Assembly (NCBI GenBank): GCA_020860515.1
Contig: JAJBUG010000064.1
Coordinates: 33,586 to 97,585, forward strand
Origin: Bacteroidales bacterium
GTDB lineage: Bacteria; Bacteroidota; Bacteroidia; Bacteroidales; Muribaculaceae
DNA: 64,000 bases
Direction of reading: 5' to 3'
The first letter of the stretch is position 1. Each line of letters opens with the position of its first letter. Positions 56,901 through 64,000 of the stretch are shown here, piece by piece. A program made the translations under genes and the position numbers. Under the pieces are notes generated by a model, which saw nothing but the letters and a program-made list of their open reading frames with translations, did no database searches and was not told where the DNA came from.

Positions 56901-57960
56901 CTTCGATCGATTCTATCGCATCGAAAACGAACTGACAGCCAACGCTATGGGCACTGGCATAGGGCTGCATCTTTGCCGCCAGCTCATCATCAAGCATCAT
57001 GGCGAGATTTTCGCCAGAAATCATGCCGATGGGCCTGGCTGCGAATTTGTGGTGCGCATACCGCAAGGCAACTCGCATCTCACAAGCGAAGAACTCGCGG
57101 CCACAGCTGCGACTAAAGCCCCGACTCCAGAACATGAAGAAATTGCAGAAATTGAATCATCTGAATTAGAGCCCACAAAGACTAAGGCCAAAACTCGATT
57201 CAACATAGCCATTGCTGAGGATGATCCAGAAATCCGCACTTACCTCCACAATGAACTGTCAGCCGTGTATCGCATCACCACTTACTCCAATGGCAAAGAG
57301 CTCTTCGATGCCATGCTTGCCAAGGCACCCGACTTAGTAATATCAGATGTAATGATGCCCGAGCTTGACGGCTATGAATTATGCCGAAAAGTACGCAAGA
57401 ATGTCAATATCAATCATACTCCCATCATACTGCTGTCTGCCAAGCAGGACCCCGATGATCGCCGTGCCGGCCTGGAAGCTGGCGCCGACAGCTATATCGT
57501 AAAGCCATTCGACACCGATGTGCTGCTCAGCAATGTAGCCAGTCTTTTGGCTAATCGACAGCTGCTTAAGGCTAAATACAGCGGCGCACAGGAGCAGGCC
57601 GACAATGTGACGCCAATCGAACTCAAGAGCCACGACGAAGTGCTGTTCAATAAGATTATGAAAGTCATCAACGATAATCTGGCGTCGCCTGATCTGAGCG
57701 TGGAGCAACTCGCCGACGAGGTGGGCCTAAGCCGTGTGCATCTGCATCGCAAACTCAAAGAATACACCAACCTATCGGCCCGAACCTTTATTCGCAATCT
57801 TCGTCTGCGCCAAGCAGCGCGCCTGTTGCGAGAAAAGAAATTAAGCATAGCCGAAGTGGCTTATGCCACAGGCTTCTCCACACCTGCACGCTTCACCTCG
57901 GCATTCAAGGAAATGTACGGCACCACTCCCACGCAATATGCGCAAGAGCCTGGAAATTAG
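53953..57960 (+). CDS. hybrid two-component system regulator (HTCS): beta-propeller sensor, Y_Y_Y, histidine kinase, receiver, AraC HTH
   Basis: Two-component propeller repeats, HEIRTPLTLIINP kinase, VISDVMMPELDGYELC receiver, C-terminal AraC HTH; start revised from 53788 to signal peptide MKRVLAFFAFAILALASTLRA. Confidence 0.95.
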   Translation: MKRVLAFFAFAILALASTLRAQRSTLFTSEGDLPCSLINCIEQCHSGFVWIATENGLCRFDGYRFHTYQSNPADSTSLLDNYVHTVHCDSQGTLRIGTLKGLMEYVPSADAFAEVPMYDGDKRVTPHISKIIELSDGDLLIATAVYGVFRLPHGGQSAYAEDDINQALSDKYVSCLLEDKKHALWIGTENDGVLYNLAKAQQPFQISGIPGNKISALLQSSDNSIYVGMLDGGVTVYEPSIHRFETVAGSENLSVKTLSEINGNVYVGTEGHGAKLIKHNRIEDIPTESPLHGVANGKVHQMIEDRNGNIWIGLFQKGVAMVPKPKYPFLSYGARHEKAIIGDGCVMALAIDPKQNIWVSCENEGVYLFDSNGKQLLHCPTPSTILSIYPDADGNCWLGSYTSGLLSLSPDGKLLRIPGISDQKISCITHDRHGALYLGTLNRGLMHYDPKSEAVEYCKLEAIPEEAIGESDWINSINSIINLADSSLMIAHYNGISIVPLSAKGQLGQYHSIISGCIGYKLMVGHDGTIWCGTTRGLYAYHPATGKIDHFSMSDGLPSNVICAMIEDGKHNLWISTYHGLSRFSPDERKFVNFDVGDGIQGNEFTHGVACSDSMGRLFFGGVNGFTTFHPYDIQVPERGTKPMITQFDVFGTPINSTSLSGNRQIVKTEIWNAENVELASDDNTFGIAFTTMTFDNPHKIAYEYRILEHSKDWTLTQPGESRCTFNSFPPGTYHFQVREAGADASDAIRSLTITVRPPWYQSWWMVVIYILAALALLWLAWRQLHERQLRRNEELRLRHAEDIMEARLQFFTNIAHEIRTPLTLIINPVEKLMKKGSDNPDHATYSLIHRNACRLLRLVNQLMDMRKLEKGQMKMHFASTDLVKYITDVNQNFDYIAQQKHIHFSFNHEMPELTGWIDAANFDKILINVLSNSFKYTNDGGSVTVTLTSGTDDKTTGPLHHYIQMLVSNTGDPIDPDKIEKIFDRFYRIENELTANAMGTGIGLHLCRQLIIKHHGEIFARNHADGPGCEFVVRIPQGNSHLTSEELAATAATKAPTPEHEEIAEIESSELEPTKTKAKTRFNIAIAEDDPEIRTYLHNELSAVYRITTYSNGKELFDAMLAKAPDLVISDVMMPELDGYELCRKVRKNVNINHTPIILLSAKQDPDDRRAGLEAGADSYIVKPFDTDVLLSNVASLLANRQLLKAKYSGAQEQADNVTPIELKSHDEVLFNKIMKVINDNLASPDLSVEQLADEVGLSRVHLHRKLKEYTNLSARTFIRNLRLRQAARLLREKKLSIAEVAYATGFSTPARFTSAFKEMYGTTPTQYAQEPGN

Positions 57961-59951
57961 ATATTTCGATCGATGAGGCGCTGCAACTCTTCGGCAGCAA
58001 ATTCCTTGGTGAATCGGTCGGGATCGCACATCAATGCGCCAAGCTCGCGCTTAGCTTCATCTGGCCGATTGCGGTCGAGCAAAGCAAATGCCAATCTGCC
58101 ACGCAGATACCGCAGATACCCAGGCTTGAAATCAGGCTGCCCCTTCTGAGCGGCTTTGATGCGCTGATCCAGTATTTGCTGCTGCAAAAATGGCACCGCC
58201 CTAAGATCCTTCAGCACGCACAGACCCGTGGCCAATTCGGCAAGATCGTTGACATTTTTAGAACTTTCCAGTTTGTAAAGGTAAGATAAAGCTTGTTCAT
58301 AATAGCCAAGCTGCGAAAACACATAGCCCAATTGGTAGCAGAGATGACCAACAAGGCTTAAATCCCAATGCTCAAGGTCTTCTTTTCCCAAGCGTTCGGA
58401 GATGTCAAAATATGCCTTGTGCAGATAATACAGCGCATCTCCCCAAGCCTCAGCCTTGCTGGCTGCTTGAGCGCGCACTGTCCATAAATGCGCATTCTCA
58501 CAAGCCCCCAACAGCAGATATTCATTCTCTCGCAATGACTCGCCATCGATAATGCGCTGAGCAGCCGCAGTGCGCCGAGTCAAAAAGTCGTTCTTGCTCA
58601 CCCAGTGATCTACTCCGAAATTGAGATTCAGACAGGTTGGATGGAGTTGCAACCCCCGGTCAGCAGTGAGCAAAGCCGACATAGCCAATTGGCCATGCCG
58701 ATATTTCACTTCGACTACTAAAATGCGCCCATCACCCAGAGCCAAGAAGGCCTGCACCAACGATGAGTTTCTGGCCTGCTTCAAGATATCATATTCCAAT
58801 ATTTGGTCACCGTCGCTGAGATATTCAGCAGTGCTACAATTGCCGTCCACCAGCACTGCCATCGACAATATGTTGTATGGTGGTATGCACATGCAAGCCT
58901 CCAGCACCATGCCGAATCTCGTAAACGGGCGTCCGGTCCATTCGCCAGCCTTGGTGTATTCGCGCAATTCACCTGACAGGCGGAAGTCACGCACTCGCAA
59001 CATGCAATCTCGCAGCATTGGGTCGCGAGGCTTGTCGCGGTCCAATCCATAATGAGCCAATTCCAAATAATAGAGTGCCTTAGCAAACAGGCCGTCAGCA
59101 TAATATGCCTCCCCCAAGTATCGAGCAGCCAAATAGGAATCTGGTGATTCGCTGCCTATCACATGACGCAGGCTCATCTTGTTGATTTCCTTGAAACCCT
59201 CAAAGAGCTTTGCCATTCCTCGCTGGCTTTGGCCTTCGATCCACAACTGACGACCCTCGTCAACTTCTTGAAATGGGTCAACCCACCCTATAGCCATCAA
59301 CTCGTCATCGTCGAGATGCTCATGTTCTATGTCCTTGCGCAGGGCCTCAAGCCGCTGTAGCGACATTTCTCGAATGGCCATGCGGTTGTAATCTTTATCG
59401 TAGGAGAAGAAATGCTGCTTTGCTATCCGGTCGCCCCATGCATCCTTGACCATTGTTGACAGGCACATGCCCAAATAAAGCTCCTCGCCTCGCTGTATTC
59501 CCTCACTTTGCAGCACTCCGTAAAAAGCGCCATTGGCTGGAGCTCCGACAGGCGTGGAGTATACAACAGCCAAGTCGGGATTTAGCTTCTCGCCTGGCAG
59601 TGGCAGAAAATCTGGCATCACATCAGCATAAGCCGCGTCCAAAATCGGATGGAATGTCCATTTCTTTCCATCCCACACAGTAGCCAATGCATTCTTGGGA
59701 ATAGACAAGTGAGAATATCGCTCGATCATCTGCGCCACAGTGCCCCGCTCACGAGCGCCATGATAGAGGCGCCAAGGCCTTCCCTCCTGGCCATTAATCA
59801 GCCACTCATGCCGGCTGCGCATAGCTCGATAGCCATCATCGAGCCAAAGGCCCAGGTCAGGGCCATCAGCGCGCGAAGTATCTGCGGAAGTCTCCTGTTG
59901 GGTGAGATTTTCGCTCGAAAATAGCTGGCGTATGCGGTCGAGTATACTCAT
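57957..59951 (-). CDS. large hypothetical protein with TPR-like C-terminal region
   Basis: 664-aa ORF; helical repeat-like segments (LCYQLGYVFSQLGYYEQALSYLYKLE); stop overlaps the HTCS stop. Confidence 0.7.
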   Translation of the reverse strand: MSILDRIRQLFSSENLTQQETSADTSRADGPDLGLWLDDGYRAMRSRHEWLINGQEGRPWRLYHGARERGTVAQMIERYSHLSIPKNALATVWDGKKWTFHPILDAAYADVMPDFLPLPGEKLNPDLAVVYSTPVGAPANGAFYGVLQSEGIQRGEELYLGMCLSTMVKDAWGDRIAKQHFFSYDKDYNRMAIREMSLQRLEALRKDIEHEHLDDDELMAIGWVDPFQEVDEGRQLWIEGQSQRGMAKLFEGFKEINKMSLRHVIGSESPDSYLAARYLGEAYYADGLFAKALYYLELAHYGLDRDKPRDPMLRDCMLRVRDFRLSGELREYTKAGEWTGRPFTRFGMVLEACMCIPPYNILSMAVLVDGNCSTAEYLSDGDQILEYDILKQARNSSLVQAFLALGDGRILVVEVKYRHGQLAMSALLTADRGLQLHPTCLNLNFGVDHWVSKNDFLTRRTAAAQRIIDGESLRENEYLLLGACENAHLWTVRAQAASKAEAWGDALYYLHKAYFDISERLGKEDLEHWDLSLVGHLCYQLGYVFSQLGYYEQALSYLYKLESSKNVNDLAELATGLCVLKDLRAVPFLQQQILDQRIKAAQKGQPDFKPGYLRYLRGRLAFALLDRNRPDEAKRELGALMCDPDRFTKEFAAEELQRLIDRNI

Positions 59952-60041
59952 TTTTTAGTTTCTGTATGCAAAGTTACGTAGGTTTGTCGAAATATCTGAT
60001 ATTTTTTCATAAATCTTTACAAAAATTTCAAAAAAAGCACT

Positions 60042-60049
60042 TAACTTTG
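60042..60049 (+). promoter_or_regulatory. Bacteroidetes -7 element TAACTTTG
   Basis: Upstream of 60072 gene. Confidence 0.6.
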
Positions 60050-60071
60050 CGCCACAAATCTAAAACCAACC

Positions 60072-61073
60072 ATGAATATCACAAAGATTGCGTGCCTTGC
60101 AATGGTGTTGTTAGCCACGCTTTTCGGCGCACAAGCGCAAATATCGACTGAGGGCCTGCTGCCACACATGAATCTGGCATTCGACACTCGCGCTGACTTC
60201 ACATATGAGAAATCGCCTGGCCAGGAATCAAGCTCAGGCATCCATGGGCGTTACCTCAACATAATGTTCAGCGGCCAAATCACCGACCAGCTTTCGTTCA
60301 GCTGGCGCCAGCGCATGAACAAATACAAGGACGTAGAGAACGATGTGTTCACCGCCACCGATTGGATTTATCTCACCTATATGCCTACCAAAAACTGGGC
60401 ATTGTCGGGTGGCAAGCAGGTGGTGCTTATCGGCGGATATGAATATGATGCTGCACCAATCGACATATTCTTTGCCTCGGTATTCTGGAACAATGTAGCC
60501 TGCTACCAATTTGGTGCCTCAGGCGCTTATATCACCAACAATGGCAACCACAGCTTTACATTTCAGGTATGCAATTCCCCCTACCAGGAAATCGGTAATT
60601 CTTGCTATGCTTACAATCTGTATTGGTCGGGCAAAATGGGCTGCTACAAGACCCTCTGGAGCGCCAACCTGGTAGAATACGCCAGAAACCATTACTGTAC
60701 CTTCATAGCCCTGGGCAATAGATTAGAACTTAATCCGTTATATATTGAGTTGGATATCATGAACCGAGCCACAAGCCATCATAAATACTGGTTTCACGAC
60801 TATTCAATTATTGGCAAAGCCGAGTATGATATCACAAATTGGATGACACTGATGTTGAAAGGGGGTTACGATGACATCCATCCCATTCCAGGCAATAGCC
60901 CAATCGATGTGAAGAAGCCTTTCTATGGCGGAGGTTTCGAGTTTTACCCCTGGCATGGCAGCCGCAATCTGCGCATCCATGCCCTTTACAGCCAGAGCCG
61001 CCAAGCTGGCGAAAAGCGCGTGAATGAGGTCTCGATTGGCCTGAAGTGGCGCGTGAATGTATTCTCTAAATAA
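60072..61073 (+). CDS. porin-like outer-membrane protein (OprO/OprP-like)
   Basis: Signal peptide and amphipathic aromatic beta-strand pattern. Confidence 0.65.
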   Translation: MNITKIACLAMVLLATLFGAQAQISTEGLLPHMNLAFDTRADFTYEKSPGQESSSGIHGRYLNIMFSGQITDQLSFSWRQRMNKYKDVENDVFTATDWIYLTYMPTKNWALSGGKQVVLIGGYEYDAAPIDIFFASVFWNNVACYQFGASGAYITNNGNHSFTFQVCNSPYQEIGNSCYAYNLYWSGKMGCYKTLWSANLVEYARNHYCTFIALGNRLELNPLYIELDIMNRATSHHKYWFHDYSIIGKAEYDITNWMTLMLKGGYDDIHPIPGNSPIDVKKPFYGGGFEFYPWHGSRNLRIHALYSQSRQAGEKRVNEVSIGLKWRVNVFSK

Positions 61074-61118
61074 ACCAATTTACATTACAATAACAGATTA
61101 ACAACAGATTCTAACTTT

Positions 61119-62360
61119 ATGCCAACATTAACGTTAATCCGCGACTTCCGTCGCGCAAAAAAGGCAAAGACGGCAGGCCATCGCAATCCGACGGCTGAGG
61201 CCATCACGTTCCTTGTGCTGTTCTGCGGCTTGATGGCATATCTCACATGGGCATTTATCCCCGAGGGAGAGCTGCCTGAGGGCATGAGCCCGCTTATTGC
61301 TGGCTTGCAGAATATGCTCAACACCATTATGCACACCAGCTACGACCTGCTGATTAGCACGGTGTTCTTCATCATGTCAATCACTGTGCTGATGGGAGCG
61401 CTCTCGAAGCTGCTCACCGAATTTGGCGTGGTTAACGTGCTTGAGCGTGTGCTGCGCCCCTTGATGAAGCCTCTGTTCAATCTCCCGGGCATTGCAGCTC
61501 TTGGCGCAGTGGTGACATTCTTCAGCGACAACCCCGCCATTATCGCACTTAGCAAGGACCGCAAATTCGCATCGTTCTTCCGCACATATCAGATAGTATC
61601 TCTTACCAATTTCGGCACAGCATTCGGCATGGGCATGATTGTAGTGGTGTTCATGATTGGCCAGGGCTTCTTGGTGGCTCCGCTTGTAGGCGTGCTCGGA
61701 GCCTGCGTGGGGTGCTTGATTTCTACCCGACTGATGCAGAAGTTCACCCTCAAGGCATACCCTGAATATGACCGCCCTGTCCTTGAGCAGGAGCAGGTCG
61801 ATGAGTCAGAAACCGAGCAATACCGTGAGGAGCAAAAGGAGAGCACCTTCATGCGCTTCCTGAATGCCATCCTCGATGGCGGCAAGAATGGCGTAGGCCT
61901 GGGCGTGGCTATCATTCCTGGCGTGCTCATTATCTCCACCGTGGTAATGATTCTTACATTCAATACTCCGAAGGCCGACCTCAACGGGGCTGCTTATCAA
62001 GGCATCGGTCTGTTGCCTTGGCTGGCCGACAAGGTTAGCTTCCTTTTCACTTGGCTGTGGGGCTTTACCAACATGGAGCTTATAGCCTTCCCCATCACCG
62101 CTCTTGGTGCAGTGGGGGCTGCTATCGGTCTTGTGCCTGAGTTCAAAGCCCAGGGCATTATCAATGACAATGCAATCGCCGTGTTCACAGCCATCGGCAT
62201 GTGCTGGAGCGGTTACCTCAGCACCCACGCTGCTATGCTCGACTCGCTTGGTTTCCGCAAGCTCATCTCCAAGGCCATTGGTGCCCACACAATCGCTGGC
62301 ATCTGTGCTGGTGTATTCGCTCACTGGGCCTGGGTATTGATTGACATGCTAATGCATTAA
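61119..62360 (+). CDS. nucleoside-recognition (Gate) domain transporter-like membrane protein
   Basis: Multi-TM; two Gate-like segments (FFSDNPAIIALS; AIGMCWSGYLSTHAAMLDSLGFRKLISKA). Confidence 0.75.
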   Translation: MPTLTLIRDFRRAKKAKTAGHRNPTAEAITFLVLFCGLMAYLTWAFIPEGELPEGMSPLIAGLQNMLNTIMHTSYDLLISTVFFIMSITVLMGALSKLLTEFGVVNVLERVLRPLMKPLFNLPGIAALGAVVTFFSDNPAIIALSKDRKFASFFRTYQIVSLTNFGTAFGMGMIVVVFMIGQGFLVAPLVGVLGACVGCLISTRLMQKFTLKAYPEYDRPVLEQEQVDESETEQYREEQKESTFMRFLNAILDGGKNGVGLGVAIIPGVLIISTVVMILTFNTPKADLNGAAYQGIGLLPWLADKVSFLFTWLWGFTNMELIAFPITALGAVGAAIGLVPEFKAQGIINDNAIAVFTAIGMCWSGYLSTHAAMLDSLGFRKLISKAIGAHTIAGICAGVFAHWAWVLIDMLMH

Positions 62361-62386
62361 TCCCGCATACAAGCAACCGATGAAAA

Positions 62387-62418
62387 TTGAAAGGGTGGCT
62401 CCGGCAGCCACCCTTTCC
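62387..62418 (+). terminator. rho-independent terminator
   Basis: GAAAGGGTGGCT-CCGGC-AGCCACCCTTTC followed by CTTATAT. Confidence 0.8.
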
Positions 62419-62553
62419 TTATATAAGTTCTAATCTTTGTCCAAATTCATCCTCCGCCACGATATCAATTTCGTTTTCACCTTTGCGATCGTGCCAGAAT
62501 GATAATTTTTAAATTGTTTCCCACATTTTCTTTGAAAATTCAAAAATATGAGG

Positions 62554-62561
62554 TAATTTTG
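62554..62561 (+). promoter_or_regulatory. Bacteroidetes -7 element TAATTTTG
   Basis: TAnnTTTG match directly followed by the palindrome GCAGAGC-ATAAA-GCTCTGC. Confidence 0.55.
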
Positions 62562-62900
62562 CAGAGCATAAAGCTCTGCGAGATCGCTATAGCTAAGTTG
62601 CAACGCTAAGGCGAGGCCAAATGGCCATCGCCAGTAGCAAACATAGATGAGGGATCGGGCTTTGCCCTACCCCTCATCCAAGACATATTAATTGGAAGCG
62701 TTTGGCTTTTATTCCGCATTGGTAAATCTGGAAAATTTCTAATGATATCGGAATAACAAGACTAACGCTCCCTCTTGGTTGGATTATAGCCATTGCTATA
62801 TACCTCCCAGGAGCGTGAGCCGTTATATCCTGTTATCTATATCATGGGCATTCCAGAGCCTACCAATGAGATAACGCCAAGATAGGCTCGCGCTCTTTTT
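62561..62900 (+). ncRNA. candidate structured RNA/leader upstream of the methylase-like gene; identity unknown
   Basis: Successive stems GCAGAGC/GCTCTGC, GGCGAGGCC/GGCCATCGCC, GATGAGGG/CCCTCATC, TATTCCG/CGGAATA, ACGCTCC/GGAGCGT and GAGCGTGAGCC/GGCTCGCGCTC followed by TTTTT. Confidence 0.45.
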
Positions 62901-62969
62901 ATATGCCTTTTTAGAAACCAATCATTAACCCATCCCATTGGAGCCTGCTGGGAGAAAATCTGCTGCCAC

Positions 62970-63971
62970 GTGGCTCTGCAACCATCAATCGACATAAGCG
63001 AAAACGCATTGCTCGAATACGACCGCGAAGTATTGGAGCAGCTTCTTCGCGACCATACCACAGGGCGCAATATCATCTGGGCTACTGACGACTACGCCCA
63101 CCTCGGCGACGGGTACCAGGCCACGGATGAAATCACAATCGAAAAGATCACTGGCGAACACGGCAAGGTGATCCAGCCACGAGCCGTAAAGTCAAAAGAG
63201 GCGCAGCGAGACCGCACCAAAGAACGCGCCGAGGTGTTCACGCCATCGTGGATTTGCAACGCCCAGAACAACCTCGTCGACAATGCCTGGTTCGGCCGCG
63301 AAGGAGTGTTCAACACCGAAAATCCCGACCATACTTGGACCGTCAACCCCAACAAAATAGAATTTCCCAAAGGCAAGACTTGGAGAGACTACGTGCGCGA
63401 CACGCGCCTTGAAATCACATGCGGCGAAGCTCCCTACCTTGCCAGCCTCTACGACACAGTTTCCGGAGAACCGATAGATTTGAAAAACCGCATCGGCATC
63501 CTCGACCGCAAGCTCCGCGTAGTCAGCGAGAACGTTGACGACCACGGCAAATGGCTCGAATGGGCGCAGGCGGCCTATCAAAGCACCTACGGATTCGAAT
63601 GGCAGGGCGACAGCCTCTTGCTTGCTCGCGAAGCCCTGCTTCAGACCCTCTTCGACTACCATGAGGCAAAGTTCGGCAAGGACTGCCCGCTTCAGAAGAA
63701 GTCGGCAAAATACATCGCCTACATCATAAGCTGGAACCTATGGCAGATGGACGGCCTTAAAGGCGTGATTCCCTATTCGTGCGGAAAAAAGCAGATGCCA
63801 AGCCTCTTCGAGGATGCAATTACCATTGAGCCATGCAAGGGTTGTGTCAATGGCGACATCCGACAGCACAACGGAATATATGCCCTCGTCAAGGACTGGT
63901 CGATCGACGACAAGGAAAAGAAAGACAAGGGACAAAACAAAATCCGATTCATCGACCTAATAGCCAAATAG
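62970..63971 (+). CDS. restriction/methylase-type protein (N6-DNA-methylase subunit-like)
   Basis: RAEVFTPSWICNAQNNLVDNAWFG resembles the EVFTP region of N6 methylases; GTG start uncertain (frame open upstream to 62886, no ATG). Confidence 0.6.
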   Translation: MALQPSIDISENALLEYDREVLEQLLRDHTTGRNIIWATDDYAHLGDGYQATDEITIEKITGEHGKVIQPRAVKSKEAQRDRTKERAEVFTPSWICNAQNNLVDNAWFGREGVFNTENPDHTWTVNPNKIEFPKGKTWRDYVRDTRLEITCGEAPYLASLYDTVSGEPIDLKNRIGILDRKLRVVSENVDDHGKWLEWAQAAYQSTYGFEWQGDSLLLAREALLQTLFDYHEAKFGKDCPLQKKSAKYIAYIISWNLWQMDGLKGVIPYSCGKKQMPSLFEDAITIEPCKGCVNGDIRQHNGIYALVKDWSIDDKEKKDKGQNKIRFIDLIAK

Positions 63972-63973
63972 CC

Positions 63974-64000
63974 ATGCAGAGATACTTTGAAGAACTGAAG
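63974..64000 (+). CDS. start of a further co-oriented gene (MQRYFEELK...), truncated by the window edge
   Basis: ATG 2 nt after the preceding stop; open to the window end. Confidence 0.35.

Noticed and set aside
61073-61118. AACAGATT repeated twice before the nucleoside-gate gene
   Set aside because: Only two short copies with unequal spacing; not distinguishable from chance.
61806-62324. 172-aa minus-strand ORF
   Set aside because: Antisense to the nucleoside-gate transporter; no recognisable motifs.
1-64000. Mobile elements, tRNA or rRNA genes
   Set aside because: No transposase or integrase translations, no terminal inverted repeats around cargo, and no convincing tRNA T-loop/acceptor patterns found by eye; a tRNAscan run would be needed to exclude tRNAs formally.

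Overview
The window reads as a Bacteroidales chromosome segment, Muribaculaceae-like by gene content. Supporting signs are TAnnTTTG -7 boxes, SusC/SusD, a hybrid two-component regulator and DUF4290/DUF4954 genes. I found no rRNA, tRNA, CRISPR array, transposase or integrase. Recognisable blocks: OmpA/rimM/DUF4290, glmS, carB, YitT, bioA-bioF, a K+ channel, a nitroreductase and NUDIX genes, and luxS with a TPR-HTH regulator. Next come a urea transporter with an MFS protein, a glycan operon (GH28, GH92, GH89, HGSNAT-like acyltransferase), gdhA, nadC-rlmH, an MltF-like transglycosylase and GH20. The window closes with a compact xylan utilisation locus (HTCS / susC-susD-IPT/TIG-GH10 carrying two inserted CBM-like repeats), a nucleoside-gate transporter, and the first gene of an apparent restriction/methylase-type system cut by the right edge. 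Most notable signals: (1) short tandem arrays with a 7-bp period but different unit sequences at many gene junctions, the most extreme being 20 heptamers that fill the luxS 5' leader; (2) a 70-bp perfect palindrome between convergent glmS and carB; (3) a multi-stem-loop, possibly switch-like RNA region upstream of the methylase-like gene; (4) a bacterial pairing of the HGSNAT and NAGLU families in one operon; (5) a four-site TGTTAC motif cluster between HTCS and susC. Everything here comes from reading the sequence; no searches or foldings were run.
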